Of a DNA stretch of 64,000 bases, positions 17,227 through 27,362 are shown piece by piece. Numbering within the stretch: position 1 is the stretch's first letter; every line of letters begins with the position of its first letter. This stretch comes from Pseudomonas sp. MM211 (GTDB lineage: Bacteria; Pseudomonadota; Gammaproteobacteria; Pseudomonadales; Pseudomonadaceae), in contig NZ_CP081942.1 in assembly GCF_020386635.1 (NCBI RefSeq), forward strand, positions 1,488,001 through 1,552,000, written 5' to 3'. Position numbers and translations under genes: made by a program. The notes under the pieces were generated by a model. That model searched no databases. It saw nothing but the letters and a program-made list of their open reading frames with translations, and had not been told where the DNA came from.

Positions 17227-17469
17227 TCACGTGCGGTTGGCGATCTTCTGCAGGTTTTCGTGGATCTTGAACAGCACGATCATCAGCTCGCACCAGATAC
17301 GCGCGCCGATGGCACCGCCGATCAGGGTGCCGAGGCCGCCAAGAAAACTGCCATAACCGCTGAACATCATCGTCAGGCCACTGATCGCCACACTGAGCAG
17401 CAACAGCCAGTAGACGAAGGTGATGATTTTCGGGGTGAGCATCGCGTCGAAGAAGAACAGGTTCTTCAT
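17227..17469 (-). CDS. DUF4282 family membrane protein
   Basis: An 80-residue inner-membrane protein (MKNLFFFDAMLTPKIITFVYW...). It has two hydrophobic helices at about 12-32 and 36-56, with glycine-rich GYGSFLGGLGTLIGGAIGARI between and in the second. The C-terminus is amphipathic (CELMIVLFKIHENLQKIA). The pattern fits DUF4282. Function is unknown. ATG 17469 has TGGAG upstream; an ATG at 17487 would add six residues. It converges on the end of the sugar-acid operon. Confidence 0.8.
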   Translation of the reverse strand: MKNLFFFDAMLTPKIITFVYWLLLLSVAISGLTMMFSGYGSFLGGLGTLIGGAIGARIWCELMIVLFKIHENLQKIANRT

Positions 17470-17635
17470 GGTGTAACTCCAGTCCATGGTAGGGATTCCC
17501 GGGCGCCGAGCCCGAGGCGGCGGGAGAGTAGCAGGCCAGAGCGGCCGCAGCCAGTTGGACTGGAGCGCTCGTGGTAACGCGCCTGAAATGAGGTTAGCGT
17601 GCTCGTCCCGGCTGTCTATCAGAGGATACCTATCC

Positions 17636-18301
17636 ATGCTCAGGCTCCACGGTTTCGCCGTCAGCAATTACTACAACATGGTCAAGCTCGCCCTGCTGGA
17701 GAAGGGGCTGCCCTTCGAAGAGGTGCGTGCCTACGCATGCCGCGAGCAAGCCTTCCTGGCCATCAGCCCACGCGGCAAGGTGCCGGTGCTGGAGTGCGAC
17801 GAGGGCTTTATCAGCGAGACTTCGGCGATCCTCGAGTACCTCGAGGCGCTGGGGCAGGGCACCGCGCTATTGCCGCAGGGTGCGTTCGAGCAGGCGAAGG
17901 CGCGTGAGCTGGCCAGGCACATCGAGCTGTATATCGAGTTGCCGGCGCGCTACTGCTACGCCCAGGCGTTTTTCGGCATGCAGCTGGATCCGGCGATTCT
18001 CAAAAAGGGTCGCGAGGAATTGCTCGCCGGTGTCGACTCGCTAAAGCGCCTGGGTGTGTTCTCGCCTTACGTGGCCGGTGACAGCATGAGCCTGGCCGAC
18101 CTGTACTTCCTGTACAGCATCGACCTGGCCGCCGCCGTGGCGCACAAGCTGTTCGAGATCGACCTGCTCGCCGATTTTTCCGAGGCCCGCGCACTGCTCG
18201 AGCGCTTTGCCACGAACCCCAATGTACAGCGGGTAGCGGCTGACAAAGAGGCGGCGTTCGGGCCGTTCATGGCACACATGAAGGCCCGCGTGGCGGGCTG
18301 A
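17636..18301 (+). CDS. Glutathione S-transferase family protein
   Basis: A 221-residue GST. The thioredoxin-fold half shows LHGFAVSNYYNMVKLALLEKGLPFEE, given here by its ends LHGFAVSNYY and LEKGLPFEE, plus SPRGKVPVLECDEGFISETSAI with the cis-proline and the Glu-Thr/Ser glutathione contact. The helical half includes YVAGDSMSLADLY. Ser or Tyr near position 10 could activate glutathione. The substrate is unknown. It ends immediately before the convergent GNAT gene. The start at 17636 matches the family; the upstream extension lacks homology. Confidence 0.9.
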   Translation: MLRLHGFAVSNYYNMVKLALLEKGLPFEEVRAYACREQAFLAISPRGKVPVLECDEGFISETSAILEYLEALGQGTALLPQGAFEQAKARELARHIELYIELPARYCYAQAFFGMQLDPAILKKGREELLAGVDSLKRLGVFSPYVAGDSMSLADLYFLYSIDLAAAVAHKLFEIDLLADFSEARALLERFATNPNVQRVAADKEAAFGPFMAHMKARVAG

Positions 18302-18781
18302 TCAGCCTGCGGCGAAGCGGGTCAGGGCTTCGCCGGCGAGGCGGTAGCCGATCCACTCGTTCTGCGGTTTCGCGCCGATGGAGTCGTAGAAGTCGATGGC
18401 CGGCTGATTCCAGTCCAGTACCGACCACTCGAAACGCCCGCAACCACGCGCCACCGCCAGTTTGGCCAGGTGGCGCAGCAGCGCCTTGCCTGCGCCAACA
18501 CCGCGTTGTTGCGGGGTGACGTAGAGGTCTTCCAGATACAGGCCGTGCTTGCCCAGCCAGGTCGAGTAATTGAAGAAGTACACGGCGTAACCGATGGGCT
18601 CGCCGTCCAGCTCGCAGATCAGGCCATGGGCCGTGCCACCCTCGGCGAACAGACTGCTCTCGATGCCGGCAACGTCGGTCTTGACCTCGTGCTCGGCCTT
18701 TTCGTAGATGGCCAGGTCGGTGATGAAACGCAGGATCAGGGCGGCGTCTTCGCGCACCGCAGGGCGAATGTTGAGTGGCAT
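18302..18781 (-). CDS. GNAT-family N-acetyltransferase
   Basis: A 159-residue acetyltransferase. The GNAT fold opens NIRPAVREDAALILRFITDLA. The acetyl-CoA motif A is LYVTPQQRGVGAGKALLRHL (about 88-107), followed by WSVLDWNQPAIDFYDSIGA. YAVYFFNYSTWLGKHGLYLEDLY resembles spermidine or diamine acetyltransferase relatives (SAT-like), given here by YFFNYSTWLGK and LYLEDLY. A polyamine or amino-acid-like substrate is possible but unproven. It abuts the GST stop with no gap. Confidence 0.88.
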   Translation of the reverse strand: MPLNIRPAVREDAALILRFITDLAIYEKAEHEVKTDVAGIESSLFAEGGTAHGLICELDGEPIGYAVYFFNYSTWLGKHGLYLEDLYVTPQQRGVGAGKALLRHLAKLAVARGCGRFEWSVLDWNQPAIDFYDSIGAKPQNEWIGYRLAGEALTRFAAG

Positions 18782-18809
18782 CTGGTTCTTCCGGAAAGAG
18801 TGAATCGTG

Positions 18810-19364
18810 TTATCGAATGGTTACGTCAGTCGGCAGGCTGGTCAGGAAACGTTCGACTGCCTGGCGTGAATCGAGTCGCAGGTAATGACGATGAGCCGGG
18901 GCGTTGCGCATTTCTTCGCCGTAACGCTGCCGGTAAATGGCATGACGCGTCCAGGCCCAGACGAGAATCGACTGTTCGGGCTTGAGGCTAAACAGGTTGC
19001 TCCAGCGCTCGCGGTTGCCGTTCCACAGTACCTGGCGGCTGAACAACCGTCGCAATGTGCGCCACAGCACTTGGCGCATCACGGTTGGCCGCGGTAAATC
19101 CAGCCAGATCACCATGTCCGTGCGCTCCAGCACCAGAGGGCGAGCCGAGGAGTAGTTGCCTTCCACGACCCAGCCATCGCCCTCTATAGCCTCGGCGACC
19201 TGTGCCTGAAACTGCTCAGTGGGCAGGGTTTGCCAGTCAGGCTGGTGATACAGGGCATCCAGTTCGACATGGCGATAACCGAGCTGTCGCGCCAGTTGGC
19301 GTGACAGCGTGGTCTTGCCCGCGCCCGAACAGCCGACCACCGAAATGCGTCGGCCGGCAATCAT
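18810..19364 (-). CDS. P-loop kinase-like protein (adenylate kinase/FlaR-related)
   Basis: A 184-residue P-loop NTPase with Walker A GCSGAGKTTLSRQLA at about residues 11-25 and a kinase-like core: HVELDALYHQPDW, DGWVVEGNYSSARPLVLERTDMVIWLDLP, cited here as GWVVEGNYSS and DMVIWLDLP. It is rich in arginine towards the C-terminus. Proteins of this form are annotated as adenylate-kinase-like or as topology-modulation protein FlaR; the substrate is not known. The start overlaps the argH stop as TGATG, so it is coupled to argH. Confidence 0.82.
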   Translation of the reverse strand: MIAGRRISVVGCSGAGKTTLSRQLARQLGYRHVELDALYHQPDWQTLPTEQFQAQVAEAIEGDGWVVEGNYSSARPLVLERTDMVIWLDLPRPTVMRQVLWRTLRRLFSRQVLWNGNRERWSNLFSLKPEQSILVWAWTRHAIYRQRYGEEMRNAPAHRHYLRLDSRQAVERFLTSLPTDVTIR

Positions 19365-20758
19365 CAGCGCGAGGCGAGCAGGGCCCGGCCGCGTTCCACA
19401 GCCAGGCGTACCTGGCGTGGTGCGGTGCCGCCGATATGGTCGCGGGCGTTCACCGAGCCTTCCAGGGTCAGCACGGCGAACACATCCTGTTCGATCTGGT
19501 CGCTGAAGCGGCGCAGTTCTTCGAGGCTCATCTCGGCCAGATCCTTGCCGCTGTCCACGCCGTATTTCACCGCGTGGCCGACGATTTCGTGGCAGTCGCG
19601 GAAAGGCAGGCCCTTGCGTACCAGGTAATCAGCCAGATCGGTGGCCGTGGAGAAACCGCGCAGGGCCGCTTCGCGCATGATGGCGTGCTTGGGTTTGATC
19701 GCCGGGATCATGTCGGCGAAGGCGCGCAGCGAGTCGCGCAGGGTGTCGGCGGCGTCGAACAGCGGCTCCTTGTCTTCCTGATTGTCCTTGTTGTAGGCCA
19801 GTGGCTGGCCTTTCATCAGGGTCAGCAGGCCGGTCAGAGCGCCGAACACACGGCCGGTCTTGCCGCGTACCAGCTCGGGTACGTCCGGGTTCTTCTTCTG
19901 CGGCATGATCGAGGAGCCGGTGCAGAACCGATCCGGCAGGTCGATGAACTGGAACTGGGCGCTGGTCCACAGCACCAGCTCTTCCGAGAAGCGCGACAGG
20001 TGCATCATCGCGATGGACGCCGCGGCGCAGAATTCGATGGCGAAGTCACGATCCGACACGCCGTCCAGCGAGTTGCCGCCCACAGCGTCGAAACCGAGCA
20101 GCTCGGCAGTGATTTCACGCTGGATCGGGTAGGTGGTGCCCGCCAGTGCGGCGCTGCCCAGGGGCATGCGATTGGTGCGCTTGCGGCAATCGACCAGGCG
20201 CTCGTGGTCGCGGCTGAGCATTTCGAACCAGGCCAGCAGGTGATGGCCGAAGGTTACCGGCTGAGCGGTCTGCAGATGGGTGAAGCCGGGCATGATGGTC
20301 TCGGCTTCACGCTCGGCCTGCTCCAGCAGGCCCTGTTGCAGGCGGGTGATCTCGGCGAGGATCAGGTCGATCTCGTCACGCAGCCACAGGCGAATGTCGG
20401 TGGCCACCTGATCATTGCGCGAGCGGCCGGTGTGCAGCTTCTTGCCGGTCACGCCAATGCGGTCGGTCAGGCGCGCCTCGATGTTCATGTGCACGTCTTC
20501 CAGGTCGACGCGCCAGTCGAACTGGCCAGCTTCGATTTCGCCCTGAATCTGGGTCAGGCCGTCGATGATCGCATCGCGCTCCGCATCGGTCAGCACGCCC
20601 GCCTTGGCCAGCATGGTGGCGTGGGCGATGGAGCCCATGATGTCGTGGCGATACAGGCGCTTGTCGAATTCCACCGAGGCGGTGAAACGGGCGACGAAGG
20701 CGTCGACGGGCTCGCTGAAGCGGCCGCCCCAGGACTGATTGGTTTTTTCGATGCTCAT
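19364..20758 (-). CDS. argH: Argininosuccinate lyase
   Basis: Cleaves argininosuccinate to arginine and fumarate, the last step of arginine synthesis. The 464 residues carry the fumarase/aspartase signature [12 protein letters not shown] (active-site loop, about 280-291), the N-terminal [20 protein letters not shown] and [10 protein letters not shown] motifs. ATG 20758 ([14 protein letters not shown]) is the family start; the frame stays open upstream but without homology. Its location beside algZR is conserved in pseudomonads. It is divergent from algZ over 217 bp. Confidence 0.97.
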   Translation of the reverse strand: MSIEKTNQSWGGRFSEPVDAFVARFTASVEFDKRLYRHDIMGSIAHATMLAKAGVLTDAERDAIIDGLTQIQGEIEAGQFDWRVDLEDVHMNIEARLTDRIGVTGKKLHTGRSRNDQVATDIRLWLRDEIDLILAEITRLQQGLLEQAEREAETIMPGFTHLQTAQPVTFGHHLLAWFEMLSRDHERLVDCRKRTNRMPLGSAALAGTTYPIQREITAELLGFDAVGGNSLDGVSDRDFAIEFCAAASIAMMHLSRFSEELVLWTSAQFQFIDLPDRFCTGSSIMPQKKNPDVPELVRGKTGRVFGALTGLLTLMKGQPLAYNKDNQEDKEPLFDAADTLRDSLRAFADMIPAIKPKHAIMREAALRGFSTATDLADYLVRKGLPFRDCHEIVGHAVKYGVDSGKDLAEMSLEELRRFSDQIEQDVFAVLTLEGSVNARDHIGGTAPRQVRLAVERGRALLASR

Positions 20759-20975
20759 GGTCTGACTCGGCTGTATGCAGGTGCGGACGGGCCGGAAGTT
20801 TCCGGCACGACGGAAAAGTCTGCTGATGATAACAGACACGTCGGCCTGCGCAGCGGCTCGGGCGAGTGTTGGCTGGATCACAATTTCATCAGCAGTAACG
20901 CATTTCGGTGGGTTATTTCGCCCGCTTGCGGTGGGCTCTCTTGCTCGCTTCGAGGCGCGCGCGGACACTGCGGCG

Positions 20976-22052
20976 ATGAACACCAATCGAAAGACCTCGA
21001 CCCCCTCCGCGCCCGATGATTTCTTCGTGCCCGAGCTGTGCCAGCCCGAGGCGCTGCTCACCACCGTACTGCTAGCCGAACTGCTGGTGCTCGTGCTGGT
21101 ACTCGCCGAGCCGATGCTGCCCGGTTTCGACTGGGTGCGCCTGGCGCTGACGTCGTTGTTCGTGCAGTGGATCGTACTGTTGTCCTCAGCGCTGCTGTGC
21201 CGCTTGCGGCCCCTGCTCGCCCGGCTGCAGGCTATGTGGGCCGGGGCGGCGTGCTGCGCTCTGGTGGTCGGCCTGACGCTCGGCTGTACGGCGGTCGCCG
21301 ATTACTACGACCTTGGCGGACCGCTACCTCACGAGGGCGAGGTGAACCTGTACCTGCGTCACGCCCTGATCAGCCTGATCATGTCGGCACTGCTGTTGCG
21401 CTATTTCTATCTGCAGAGCCAGTGGCGGCGCCAGGAGCAGGCGGAGCTGCGTGCGCGCATCGAGTCATTGCAGGCAAGGATCCGCCCGCATTTCCTGTTC
21501 AACAGTTTGAACAGCATCGCTAGCCTGGTTGTCACAGACTCTGTCAGGGCGGAACAGGCTGTGTTGGATCTTTCCGACCTGTTTCGTGCAAGTCTGGCCA
21601 GGCCCGGTACCCTCGTAAGTTGGAGTGAGGAACTGGAGTTGGCGCAGCGATACTTGTCGATCGAGCACTATAGGCTCGGCGAGCGACTACAGTTGCAATG
21701 GGAGATTGATGAGGTTCCCGCTGATTTACCCATTCCGCAGCTGACCCTGCAGCCGCTGCTGGAGAATGCTTTGATCTATGGTATCCAACCACGTATCGAA
21801 GGGGGACTGGTGCAGATATCAGCCAATTACATCGATGGTGTGTTTCACCTCAGTGTCAGCAATCCATACGAGGACAGCGGTACGCCTTTGGTCTCGCGCG
21901 GTACCCACCAGGCGCTTGCCAATATCGACGCGCGTCTTGCGGCACTTTTCGGTTCGCAAGCCAGTCTCAGCGTGGAGCGTCGTGATGGCCGACACTACAC
22001 CCGTCTACGCTACCCATGTGCAAGACCCATGCAGGAAGCCAGATCATTATGA
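20976..22052 (+). CDS. algZ: Sensor histidine kinase AlgZ (FimS), LytS-type
   Basis: Membrane sensor paired with AlgR, controlling alginate, type IV pili and virulence traits in P. aeruginosa. The 358 residues match AlgZ. Four to six N-terminal membrane helices lie before residue 145. The LytS-type HisKA_7TM-less kinase core has the phosphoacceptor in [15 protein letters not shown] (His about 172). The ATPase region has [15 protein letters not shown] and a short G-box; the classical N, G1, F, G2 boxes are weak, as noted for this family. It overlaps algR as ATGA. Confidence 0.95.
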   Translation: MNTNRKTSTPSAPDDFFVPELCQPEALLTTVLLAELLVLVLVLAEPMLPGFDWVRLALTSLFVQWIVLLSSALLCRLRPLLARLQAMWAGAACCALVVGLTLGCTAVADYYDLGGPLPHEGEVNLYLRHALISLIMSALLLRYFYLQSQWRRQEQAELRARIESLQARIRPHFLFNSLNSIASLVVTDSVRAEQAVLDLSDLFRASLARPGTLVSWSEELELAQRYLSIEHYRLGERLQLQWEIDEVPADLPIPQLTLQPLLENALIYGIQPRIEGGLVQISANYIDGVFHLSVSNPYEDSGTPLVSRGTHQALANIDARLAALFGSQASLSVERRDGRHYTRLRYPCARPMQEARSL

Positions 22053-22795
22053 ATGTCTTGATCGTCGATGACGAACCCCTTGCCCGAGAGCGCTTGAGCC
22101 GCATGGTTGCCGCGCTGGAGGGTTATCGTGTTGTCGAGCCCTCTGCGAGCAACGGTGAAGAGGCACTCGCTCTGGTCGAAAGCCTCAAACCCGATGTGGT
22201 GCTGCTCGACATCCGCATGCCAGGCCTTGATGGTCTCCAGGCTGCCGCTCGGCTTTGCGAACGCGAAGCGCCGCCTGCGGTGATCTTTTGCACCGCTCAT
22301 GATGAGTTTGCCTTGGAGGCGTTTCGGGTCAGTGCCGTGGGTTATCTGGTTAAACCGGTACGCCCCGAGCATCTCGAAGAGGCCCTGAAAAAGGCCGAGC
22401 GTCTTAACCGCGTGCAATTGGCCGCGCTCACCCGTCCCGCTGCAGAAAGTGGCGTTGGACCGCGCAGTCATATTAGCGCCCGCACCCGTAAAGGCATCGA
22501 GCTGATCCCGCTTGATCATGTGATCTATTTCATCGCTGATCATAAGTACGTGACCCTGCGTCATGAGGGCGGTGAAGTACTGCTGGACGAGCCGCTCAAG
22601 GCGCTGGAGGACGAGTTTGGTGACCGCTTCGTGCGCATCCACCGTAATGCCTTGGTGGCTCGCGAGCGCATCGAGCGATTGCAGCGCACGCCGCTGGGGC
22701 ATTTTCAGCTCTATCTGAAGGGGCTCAATGGCGATGCACTGGTGGTCAGTCGTCGTCACGTGGCGGGTGTGCGCAAGATGATGAATCACATCTAG
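22049..22795 (+). CDS. algR: LytTR response regulator AlgR
   Basis: A 248-residue response regulator. The receiver domain (1-125) has the acidic pair VDDEP, phosphoacceptor Asp54 in [11 protein letters not shown], and Lys in YLVKPV. The LytTR DNA-binding domain (about 140-248) shows [30 protein letters not shown], cited by [13 protein letters not shown] and [12 protein letters not shown], and [15 protein letters not shown]. AlgR binds CCGTTCGTC-type sites at algD, algC and fimU-pil promoters. It forms an operon with algZ, followed by hemC. Confidence 0.97.
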   Translation: MNVLIVDDEPLARERLSRMVAALEGYRVVEPSASNGEEALALVESLKPDVVLLDIRMPGLDGLQAAARLCEREAPPAVIFCTAHDEFALEAFRVSAVGYLVKPVRPEHLEEALKKAERLNRVQLAALTRPAAESGVGPRSHISARTRKGIELIPLDHVIYFIADHKYVTLRHEGGEVLLDEPLKALEDEFGDRFVRIHRNALVARERIERLQRTPLGHFQLYLKGLNGDALVVSRRHVAGVRKMMNHI

Positions 22796-22828
22796 CGCAC
22801 GTACCTGATAGGGCGAAGGGTCGCAGGA

Positions 22829-22863
22829 GGCTTCGGGCTGGCGGCCCGAGAGCCTGTTATCAT
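22829..22863 (+). promoter_or_regulatory. Hairpin and candidate extended -10 before hemC
   Basis: GGCTTCGGGC (22829-22838) pairs with GCCCGA-G-AGCC (22844-22854) with one bulged base. TGTTATCAT (22855-22863) then resembles an extended -10 element 31 bp before hemC. The hairpin could end algR transcripts and the promoter start hemC; both are eye calls. Confidence 0.35.
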
Positions 22864-22893
22864 CGGTGGCAATCGGTTTTCTGGAATTGCCCC

Positions 22894-23832
22894 ATGCCCC
22901 GCGAAATTCGCATCGCTACCCGCAAGAGCGCCCTGGCCCTTTGGCAGGCTGAATACGTCAAGGCTCGTCTCGAACAGGCCCATCCAGGGTTGCTGGTGAG
23001 CTTGGTGCCGATGGTCAGCCGCGGTGACAAACTGCTCGATGCACCGCTCGCGAAGATTGGTGGCAAGGGGCTGTTCGTCAAGGAGCTGGAGACCGCGCTG
23101 CTGGAAGACCAGGCCGACATCGCCGTGCATTCGATGAAGGATGTGCCGATGGACTTTCCCGAGGGCCTGGGGCTGTATTGCATCTGCGAGCGCGAAGACC
23201 CGCGCGATGCCTTCGTCTCCAACCATTTCGACAGCCTCGACGCTCTGCCCCAGGGCAGCGTGGTCGGCACCTCGAGCCTGCGTCGTCAGGCGCAGTTGTT
23301 GGCGCGTCGGCCCGATCTGAAAATCCAGTTCCTGCGCGGCAACGTTAATACCCGTCTGGCCAAACTGGATGCCGGTGAGTACGACGCCATCATCCTCGCT
23401 GCTGCCGGCCTGATTCGCTTGGGTTTCGAGGCGCGCATCCGTGACTCCATCGCCATCGAACACAGTCTGCCTGCAGGTGGGCAAGGTGCGGTCGGTATCG
23501 AATGCCGGGTTGATGATGCTGAACTGCAGGCCCTGTTGGCGCCGCTCAATCACCTTGAGACCGCCCTGCGGGTCACTGCCGAACGGGCCATGAACAAGCG
23601 CCTCAATGGTGGCTGTCAGGTGCCGATCGCCTGCTACGCGATTCTTGAAGGCGAGCAACTGTGGCTGCGCGGCCTGGTCGGCGAGCCCGATGGTAGCCGT
23701 TTGCTGCGTGCCGAGCAGCGTGGTGACGCAGAAGATGCCGAGCGCCTCGGCATCGAGGTAGCCGAAGCCTTGCTCGCCCAGGGTGCTGGCGAGATCCTGC
23801 AGGCCATTTACGGCGAGGCTGCTGCCGAGTGA
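22894..23832 (+). CDS. hemC: Hydroxymethylbilane synthase (porphobilinogen deaminase)
   Basis: Polymerises four porphobilinogens to hydroxymethylbilane in haem, sirohaem and cobalamin synthesis. The 312 residues show [12 protein letters not shown] at the N-terminus, HSMKDVP, the arginine-rich [11 protein letters not shown] and [11 protein letters not shown]. The dipyrromethane-attachment cysteine is in [16 protein letters not shown] (about residue 241). It begins the hemCDXY operon downstream of algR, and its stop overlaps hemD as GTGA. Confidence 0.97.
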   Translation: MPREIRIATRKSALALWQAEYVKARLEQAHPGLLVSLVPMVSRGDKLLDAPLAKIGGKGLFVKELETALLEDQADIAVHSMKDVPMDFPEGLGLYCICEREDPRDAFVSNHFDSLDALPQGSVVGTSSLRRQAQLLARRPDLKIQFLRGNVNTRLAKLDAGEYDAIILAAAGLIRLGFEARIRDSIAIEHSLPAGGQGAVGIECRVDDAELQALLAPLNHLETALRVTAERAMNKRLNGGCQVPIACYAILEGEQLWLRGLVGEPDGSRLLRAEQRGDAEDAERLGIEVAEALLAQGAGEILQAIYGEAAAE

Positions 23833-24602
23833 GCGGTTGGCGCCTGCTGCTGACGCGCCCCGAGCAGGAATGCCAGGTGCTCGCTGCGGCGCTCGCCAGC
23901 GAGGGCGTCCATGGCGCCTGCCTGCCACTGCTGGGTATCGAACCGCTGCCGGAGACCCCGGAGCAAAGTGCGCTCATTTGTGACCTGCATCGCTATACCG
24001 CGGTCATCGTGGTCAGCAAGCCAGCTGCGCGTTTCGGCCTCGATCTGCTCGATCGCTACTGGCCACAACCGCTGGCCGATCAGCCCTGGTTCACCGTAGG
24101 GGCGGGAACCGGACAGATTCTCGCCGACTACGGGCTGCCTGTAGCCTGGCCAGAGGGTGGTGACGACAGCGAGGCGTTACTGGCCTTGCCAGCACTGCAA
24201 ACGGCGCTGCAGGATGCGCTGTTTCCCCGGGTATTGATCATTCGTGGCGAGGATGGGCGCACCCTACTAGCCGAGCAATTGCGGGGGCAGGGCGTCGAGG
24301 TCGACTACCTGCCGGTCTATCGGCGCGTGCTGCCGGGTTATCCTGTTGGCACCCTGCAGCGGCTATTTCAGGTGGAACGCTTGAATGGCGTGGCGGTCAG
24401 CAGTGGGCAGGGTCTGATGCATCTGCGCCAACTGGCAGCGGATGACTGGCCGCAGCTGGCGCAACTACCCTTGTTCGTACCCAGCCCGCGAGTCGCCATC
24501 ATGGCCCGCGAACTGGGTGCGCTGAATGTTGTGGATTGCCGTGGTGCTGATACCGCGGCGTTGTTGGCGGCCTTGCGTGCGCAGGCTTCGCCCGACTTGT
24601 GA
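23829..24602 (+). CDS. hemD: Uroporphyrinogen-III synthase
   Basis: Cyclises hydroxymethylbilane with inversion of ring D. The 257-residue protein has two Rossmann-like halves. [21 protein letters not shown] opens the first, cited as [37 protein letters not shown] and [17 protein letters not shown] are the family's moderately conserved patches. The start codon is GTG at 23829, overlapping the hemC stop as GTGA. Sequence conservation in HemD is low, but position and length make the call safe. Confidence 0.94.
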   Translation: MSGWRLLLTRPEQECQVLAAALASEGVHGACLPLLGIEPLPETPEQSALICDLHRYTAVIVVSKPAARFGLDLLDRYWPQPLADQPWFTVGAGTGQILADYGLPVAWPEGGDDSEALLALPALQTALQDALFPRVLIIRGEDGRTLLAEQLRGQGVEVDYLPVYRRVLPGYPVGTLQRLFQVERLNGVAVSSGQGLMHLRQLAADDWPQLAQLPLFVPSPRVAIMARELGALNVVDCRGADTAALLAALRAQASPDL

Positions 24603-24618
24603 AGCAAAGGATGGATAC

Positions 24619-25764
24619 GTGAGCGAAGCGACTACCCCGAAAGAGCAGGAGCAGCCTGTACAACCCGCCCTCGAATCTTCTCCGGCTACCGGCGAAGCCA
24701 GACCCGCCTCGCGGGGCTCTGCGTTGGCGGCCGTGGCCCTGCTGATCGGCGCGATCGGTGTTGGTGTCGGCGGCTGGAGTGCTTGGCAACTGCGCGCTTT
24801 GCAGGCCGAGGCGGCGCAGCAGTCAGGGCAGCTCGAGGAGGCGCGTAGCCAAACCCAGGCGCTGTCGCAGCGTACCAATACTCTGGACAACCGTTTCGGG
24901 CAGCTGCCGACCGTCGAGGAGCTGGAAGAACGCCGTCGCCTGGTGGCCCAGTTGCAGGGTGATCAGCAACTGCTCAATCAGCGTCTGGAAACCGTGCTGG
25001 GCGCCAGCCGCCAGGACTGGCGCCTGGCCGAGGCCGAGCATCTGCTGCGTCTGGCCAGTCTGCGTTTGTCCGCGTTGCAGGACACCAACAGCGCCACGGC
25101 GCTGGTGCAGGCGGCCGACGAGATTGTTCGCGATCAGAATGACCCGGCAGCGTTCGCGGCCCGCGAGCAATTGGCCAGGAGCCTGGAGGCGCTGCGTTCG
25201 ACCGAGAATCCGGATCGTACCGGGTTGTTCCTGCAACTTGGCGCCCTGCGCGAGCAGGCGTCGCAGTTGAACTCGCTGAATCCGAAATTCGTGGCAGACG
25301 GTGGTGTGCTCGGTGAGCTGGCTGCGGACAGCGCGCCAGGCACCTGGTGGAGTAATGGTCTGCAGACGCTGTCGCAGTACTTCCGTCTCGATTTCAATGC
25401 CGACCAGAACATTCGCCCGCTGCTTGCCGGGCAAAGCCTGACCCAGGTACGCCTGGCACTGAGTCTTGCGCTCGAACAGGCGCAGTGGGCGGCGCTGCAC
25501 GGCGAGACCCAGGTCTATCGTCAGGCGCTGCAGCAGGCTGGCGAGGTACTGGACGCCAACTTCAATCGCGACAACCCCGATAGCCGTGCCCTGCGCACGC
25601 GGGTTGGCGAACTGGTCGACAAGCCCATCGAAGTGGAGGTGCCCGAGCTGACGCAGTCACTCAATGCGGTGCAGGCCTACATCGAGCACAAGCAATCGGC
25701 ACGTGAGCGTCTCAAGGATGCGCCGACCGATGAGGCAGCTGGCAACGAGGAGGAGCGCCCATGA
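24619..25764 (+). CDS. hemX: HemX-like membrane protein
   Basis: A 381-residue inner-membrane protein, often mis-named uroporphyrinogen-III C-methyltransferase. It has an N-terminal cytoplasmic acidic/proline stretch and one membrane helix (about 36-56, ALAAVALLIGAIGVGVGGW). A long periplasmic coiled coil follows (LRALQAEAAQQSGQLEEARS... to about 130) and then helical repeats. No SAM-methyltransferase motif is visible. I chose GTG 24619 because AAAGGATG precedes it and earlier frame belongs to hemD. It overlaps hemY as ATGA. The role is unproven. Confidence 0.85.
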   Translation: MSEATTPKEQEQPVQPALESSPATGEARPASRGSALAAVALLIGAIGVGVGGWSAWQLRALQAEAAQQSGQLEEARSQTQALSQRTNTLDNRFGQLPTVEELEERRRLVAQLQGDQQLLNQRLETVLGASRQDWRLAEAEHLLRLASLRLSALQDTNSATALVQAADEIVRDQNDPAAFAAREQLARSLEALRSTENPDRTGLFLQLGALREQASQLNSLNPKFVADGGVLGELAADSAPGTWWSNGLQTLSQYFRLDFNADQNIRPLLAGQSLTQVRLALSLALEQAQWAALHGETQVYRQALQQAGEVLDANFNRDNPDSRALRTRVGELVDKPIEVEVPELTQSLNAVQAYIEHKQSARERLKDAPTDEAAGNEEERP

Positions 25765-27035
25765 AGCGCGTTTACCTGCTGCTGCTCGCCCTGGTGGTGA
25801 TCGGTGGCCTGGCGCTGCTTGGCCTGGCCATCTCCGAACACAAGGGCTATGTGCTGTTCGCCTACCAGGGCTTCCGCTACGAGTCGACGCTGTGGGCATT
25901 CGTGCTGCTGATCGTGGCGGTATGGCTGACGCTGTGGCTGCTGCGCCTGGTCATTCGTGCGCTGTTGACCTCGCTTGGGCTGGTCAATCCGTGGTCACGC
26001 CTGCACCGTGAGCGCCGTGTGCGCAGCGCCTCGGAACACGGCTTTCAGGAACTGATCGAGGGCCGCTGGGCCAAGGCTCAGACGCATCTGAGCCGAATTG
26101 CCCGCAATGAGCCGCGCCCGCTGATTCATTACCTCGGCGCTGCCCGCGCCGCCCACAATCTCGAGCACTACGAGGAAAGCGACGCGCTGTTGGCCGAGGC
26201 GCTGGAGCGCCAGCCCAATGCCGAGCTGGCCATCGCCCTGACCCACGCTGAGCTGCAACTGGCACGTGGGCAGGTGGACACCGCTCAGGAAACGCTGCTG
26301 GTGATGCAGGAGCGTCATCCGCGTAACCCGCAAGTGTTACGCCAATTGCAGGATCTGTACGTGATACGTGGCGACTGGCAAGCACTGCTCAAACTGCTGC
26401 CGGTGTTGCGCAAGGAGAAAGCGCTGGCTCCTGCCGAGCTGATGATGCTGGAGCGTCGTGCCTGGCGAGAATACCTCACCGGCATAGACTTGAACGCTGC
26501 CGATGAAAGCGCGTTGCCTTCCCTGGCCCAGGCCTGGGAGCGACTGTCGCCCAACCTGCGCGGCGAGCCCGAACTGCTTGCGGTATATGTTGATCGTCTG
26601 CGTATGCTGGGTGCCGAGCCGGGTGCCGAGGAACTGCTCAACAAGGCACTGAATCGCGAATACGACAGTCGCCTGGCGCGTCTTTACGGCCTTCTGCATG
26701 GCCGTGATCCGGCTCGCCAGCTGCAGGCTGCCGAGGGCTGGCTGAAACAGCACCCCAACGATGCCGGCTTGCTGCTGACCCTTGGCCGTCTGAGCCTGCA
26801 TAACCAGCTGTGGGGCAAGGCCCGAGAGTACTTCGAGAGCAGCCTGACCTTCGAGCGTCATCCGGAAACCTGTGCCGATCTCGCACGGCTGCTCGCGCAA
26901 CTGGGTGAAGTGGAGCGCAGTAACCGCTTGTTTCAAGAGGGCCTCGGCCTGCTCGATCGCCGCCTCAGTGGGCAGGTCGTCAGCGTTCCCGCCGTCGCTA
27001 CCGCCGAGTCGCAGGCTGTGCGCCCTGCAAGCTGA
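25761..27035 (+). CDS. hemY: HemY-like TPR membrane protein
   Basis: A 424-residue protein with two N-terminal membrane helices (about 4-24 and 41-63), then a cytoplasmic region of tetratricopeptide-like repeats (QTHLSRIARN, ALERQPNAELAIALTHAEL, LLTLGRLSLHNQLWGKAREYF). This is the proteobacterial HemY of hemCDXY clusters, not the protoporphyrinogen oxidase of that name in Gram-positives. A proposed role is scaffolding of haem enzymes at the membrane. It is the last gene of the operon, with 327 bp before algQ. Confidence 0.9.
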   Translation: MKRVYLLLLALVVIGGLALLGLAISEHKGYVLFAYQGFRYESTLWAFVLLIVAVWLTLWLLRLVIRALLTSLGLVNPWSRLHRERRVRSASEHGFQELIEGRWAKAQTHLSRIARNEPRPLIHYLGAARAAHNLEHYEESDALLAEALERQPNAELAIALTHAELQLARGQVDTAQETLLVMQERHPRNPQVLRQLQDLYVIRGDWQALLKLLPVLRKEKALAPAELMMLERRAWREYLTGIDLNAADESALPSLAQAWERLSPNLRGEPELLAVYVDRLRMLGAEPGAEELLNKALNREYDSRLARLYGLLHGRDPARQLQAAEGWLKQHPNDAGLLLTLGRLSLHNQLWGKAREYFESSLTFERHPETCADLARLLAQLGEVERSNRLFQEGLGLLDRRLSGQVVSVPAVATAESQAVRPAS

Positions 27036-27362
27036 GCCATGATGACTTGCGCTGGCGCTGCTCCGGTGCTTATGACGAAGCGCCTTGAAGCCTTGGATGA
27101 GGGGGCATACCCTGAGCGGAAATGAGTGTTCGGACTGCAATACGAATCATGCTAGTGTCCGGACTCGGCTGCACGTTCAGGGATCAGGCGTGACGCTTTC
27201 GTCGTTGTCGGTGCACGAGCATGGCTCACACCAGAACGGCAGCAGGTGAATGCTGCCGATAGGGCGATCAGCCAACTTCCGATTCGGGGCGACGACGATT
27301 TGCTGAACGATAGTTGTTGCCCGGATGCCTACAGGAAATACCGATAAGGGAGGGAGATCACC
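27036..27362. other. Intergenic region before algQ
   Basis: These 327 bases hold no convincing gene. A perfect hairpin, GGCAGCA (27238-27244) with TGCTGCC (27251-27257), lies about 110 bp before algQ. AGGGAGGGAG is the algQ ribosome site. I could not identify a confident promoter. In P. aeruginosa a dsbH-like gene lies here; none is present. Confidence 0.5.

Noticed and set aside
19202..21019. A 605-codon open frame opposite argH
   Set aside because: It mirrors argH and its neighbours, lacks a ribosome site, and its translation is low-complexity His/Gln/Val-rich sequence typical of antisense GC-rich DNA.
24619..25764. Uroporphyrinogen-III methyltransferase
   Set aside because: No SAM-binding motifs are present; the membrane helix and coiled coil fit HemX.
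25761..27035. Protoporphyrinogen oxidase (the other HemY)
   Set aside because: There is no FAD-binding motif; the protein has two membrane helices and TPR-like repeats, as in proteobacterial HemY.
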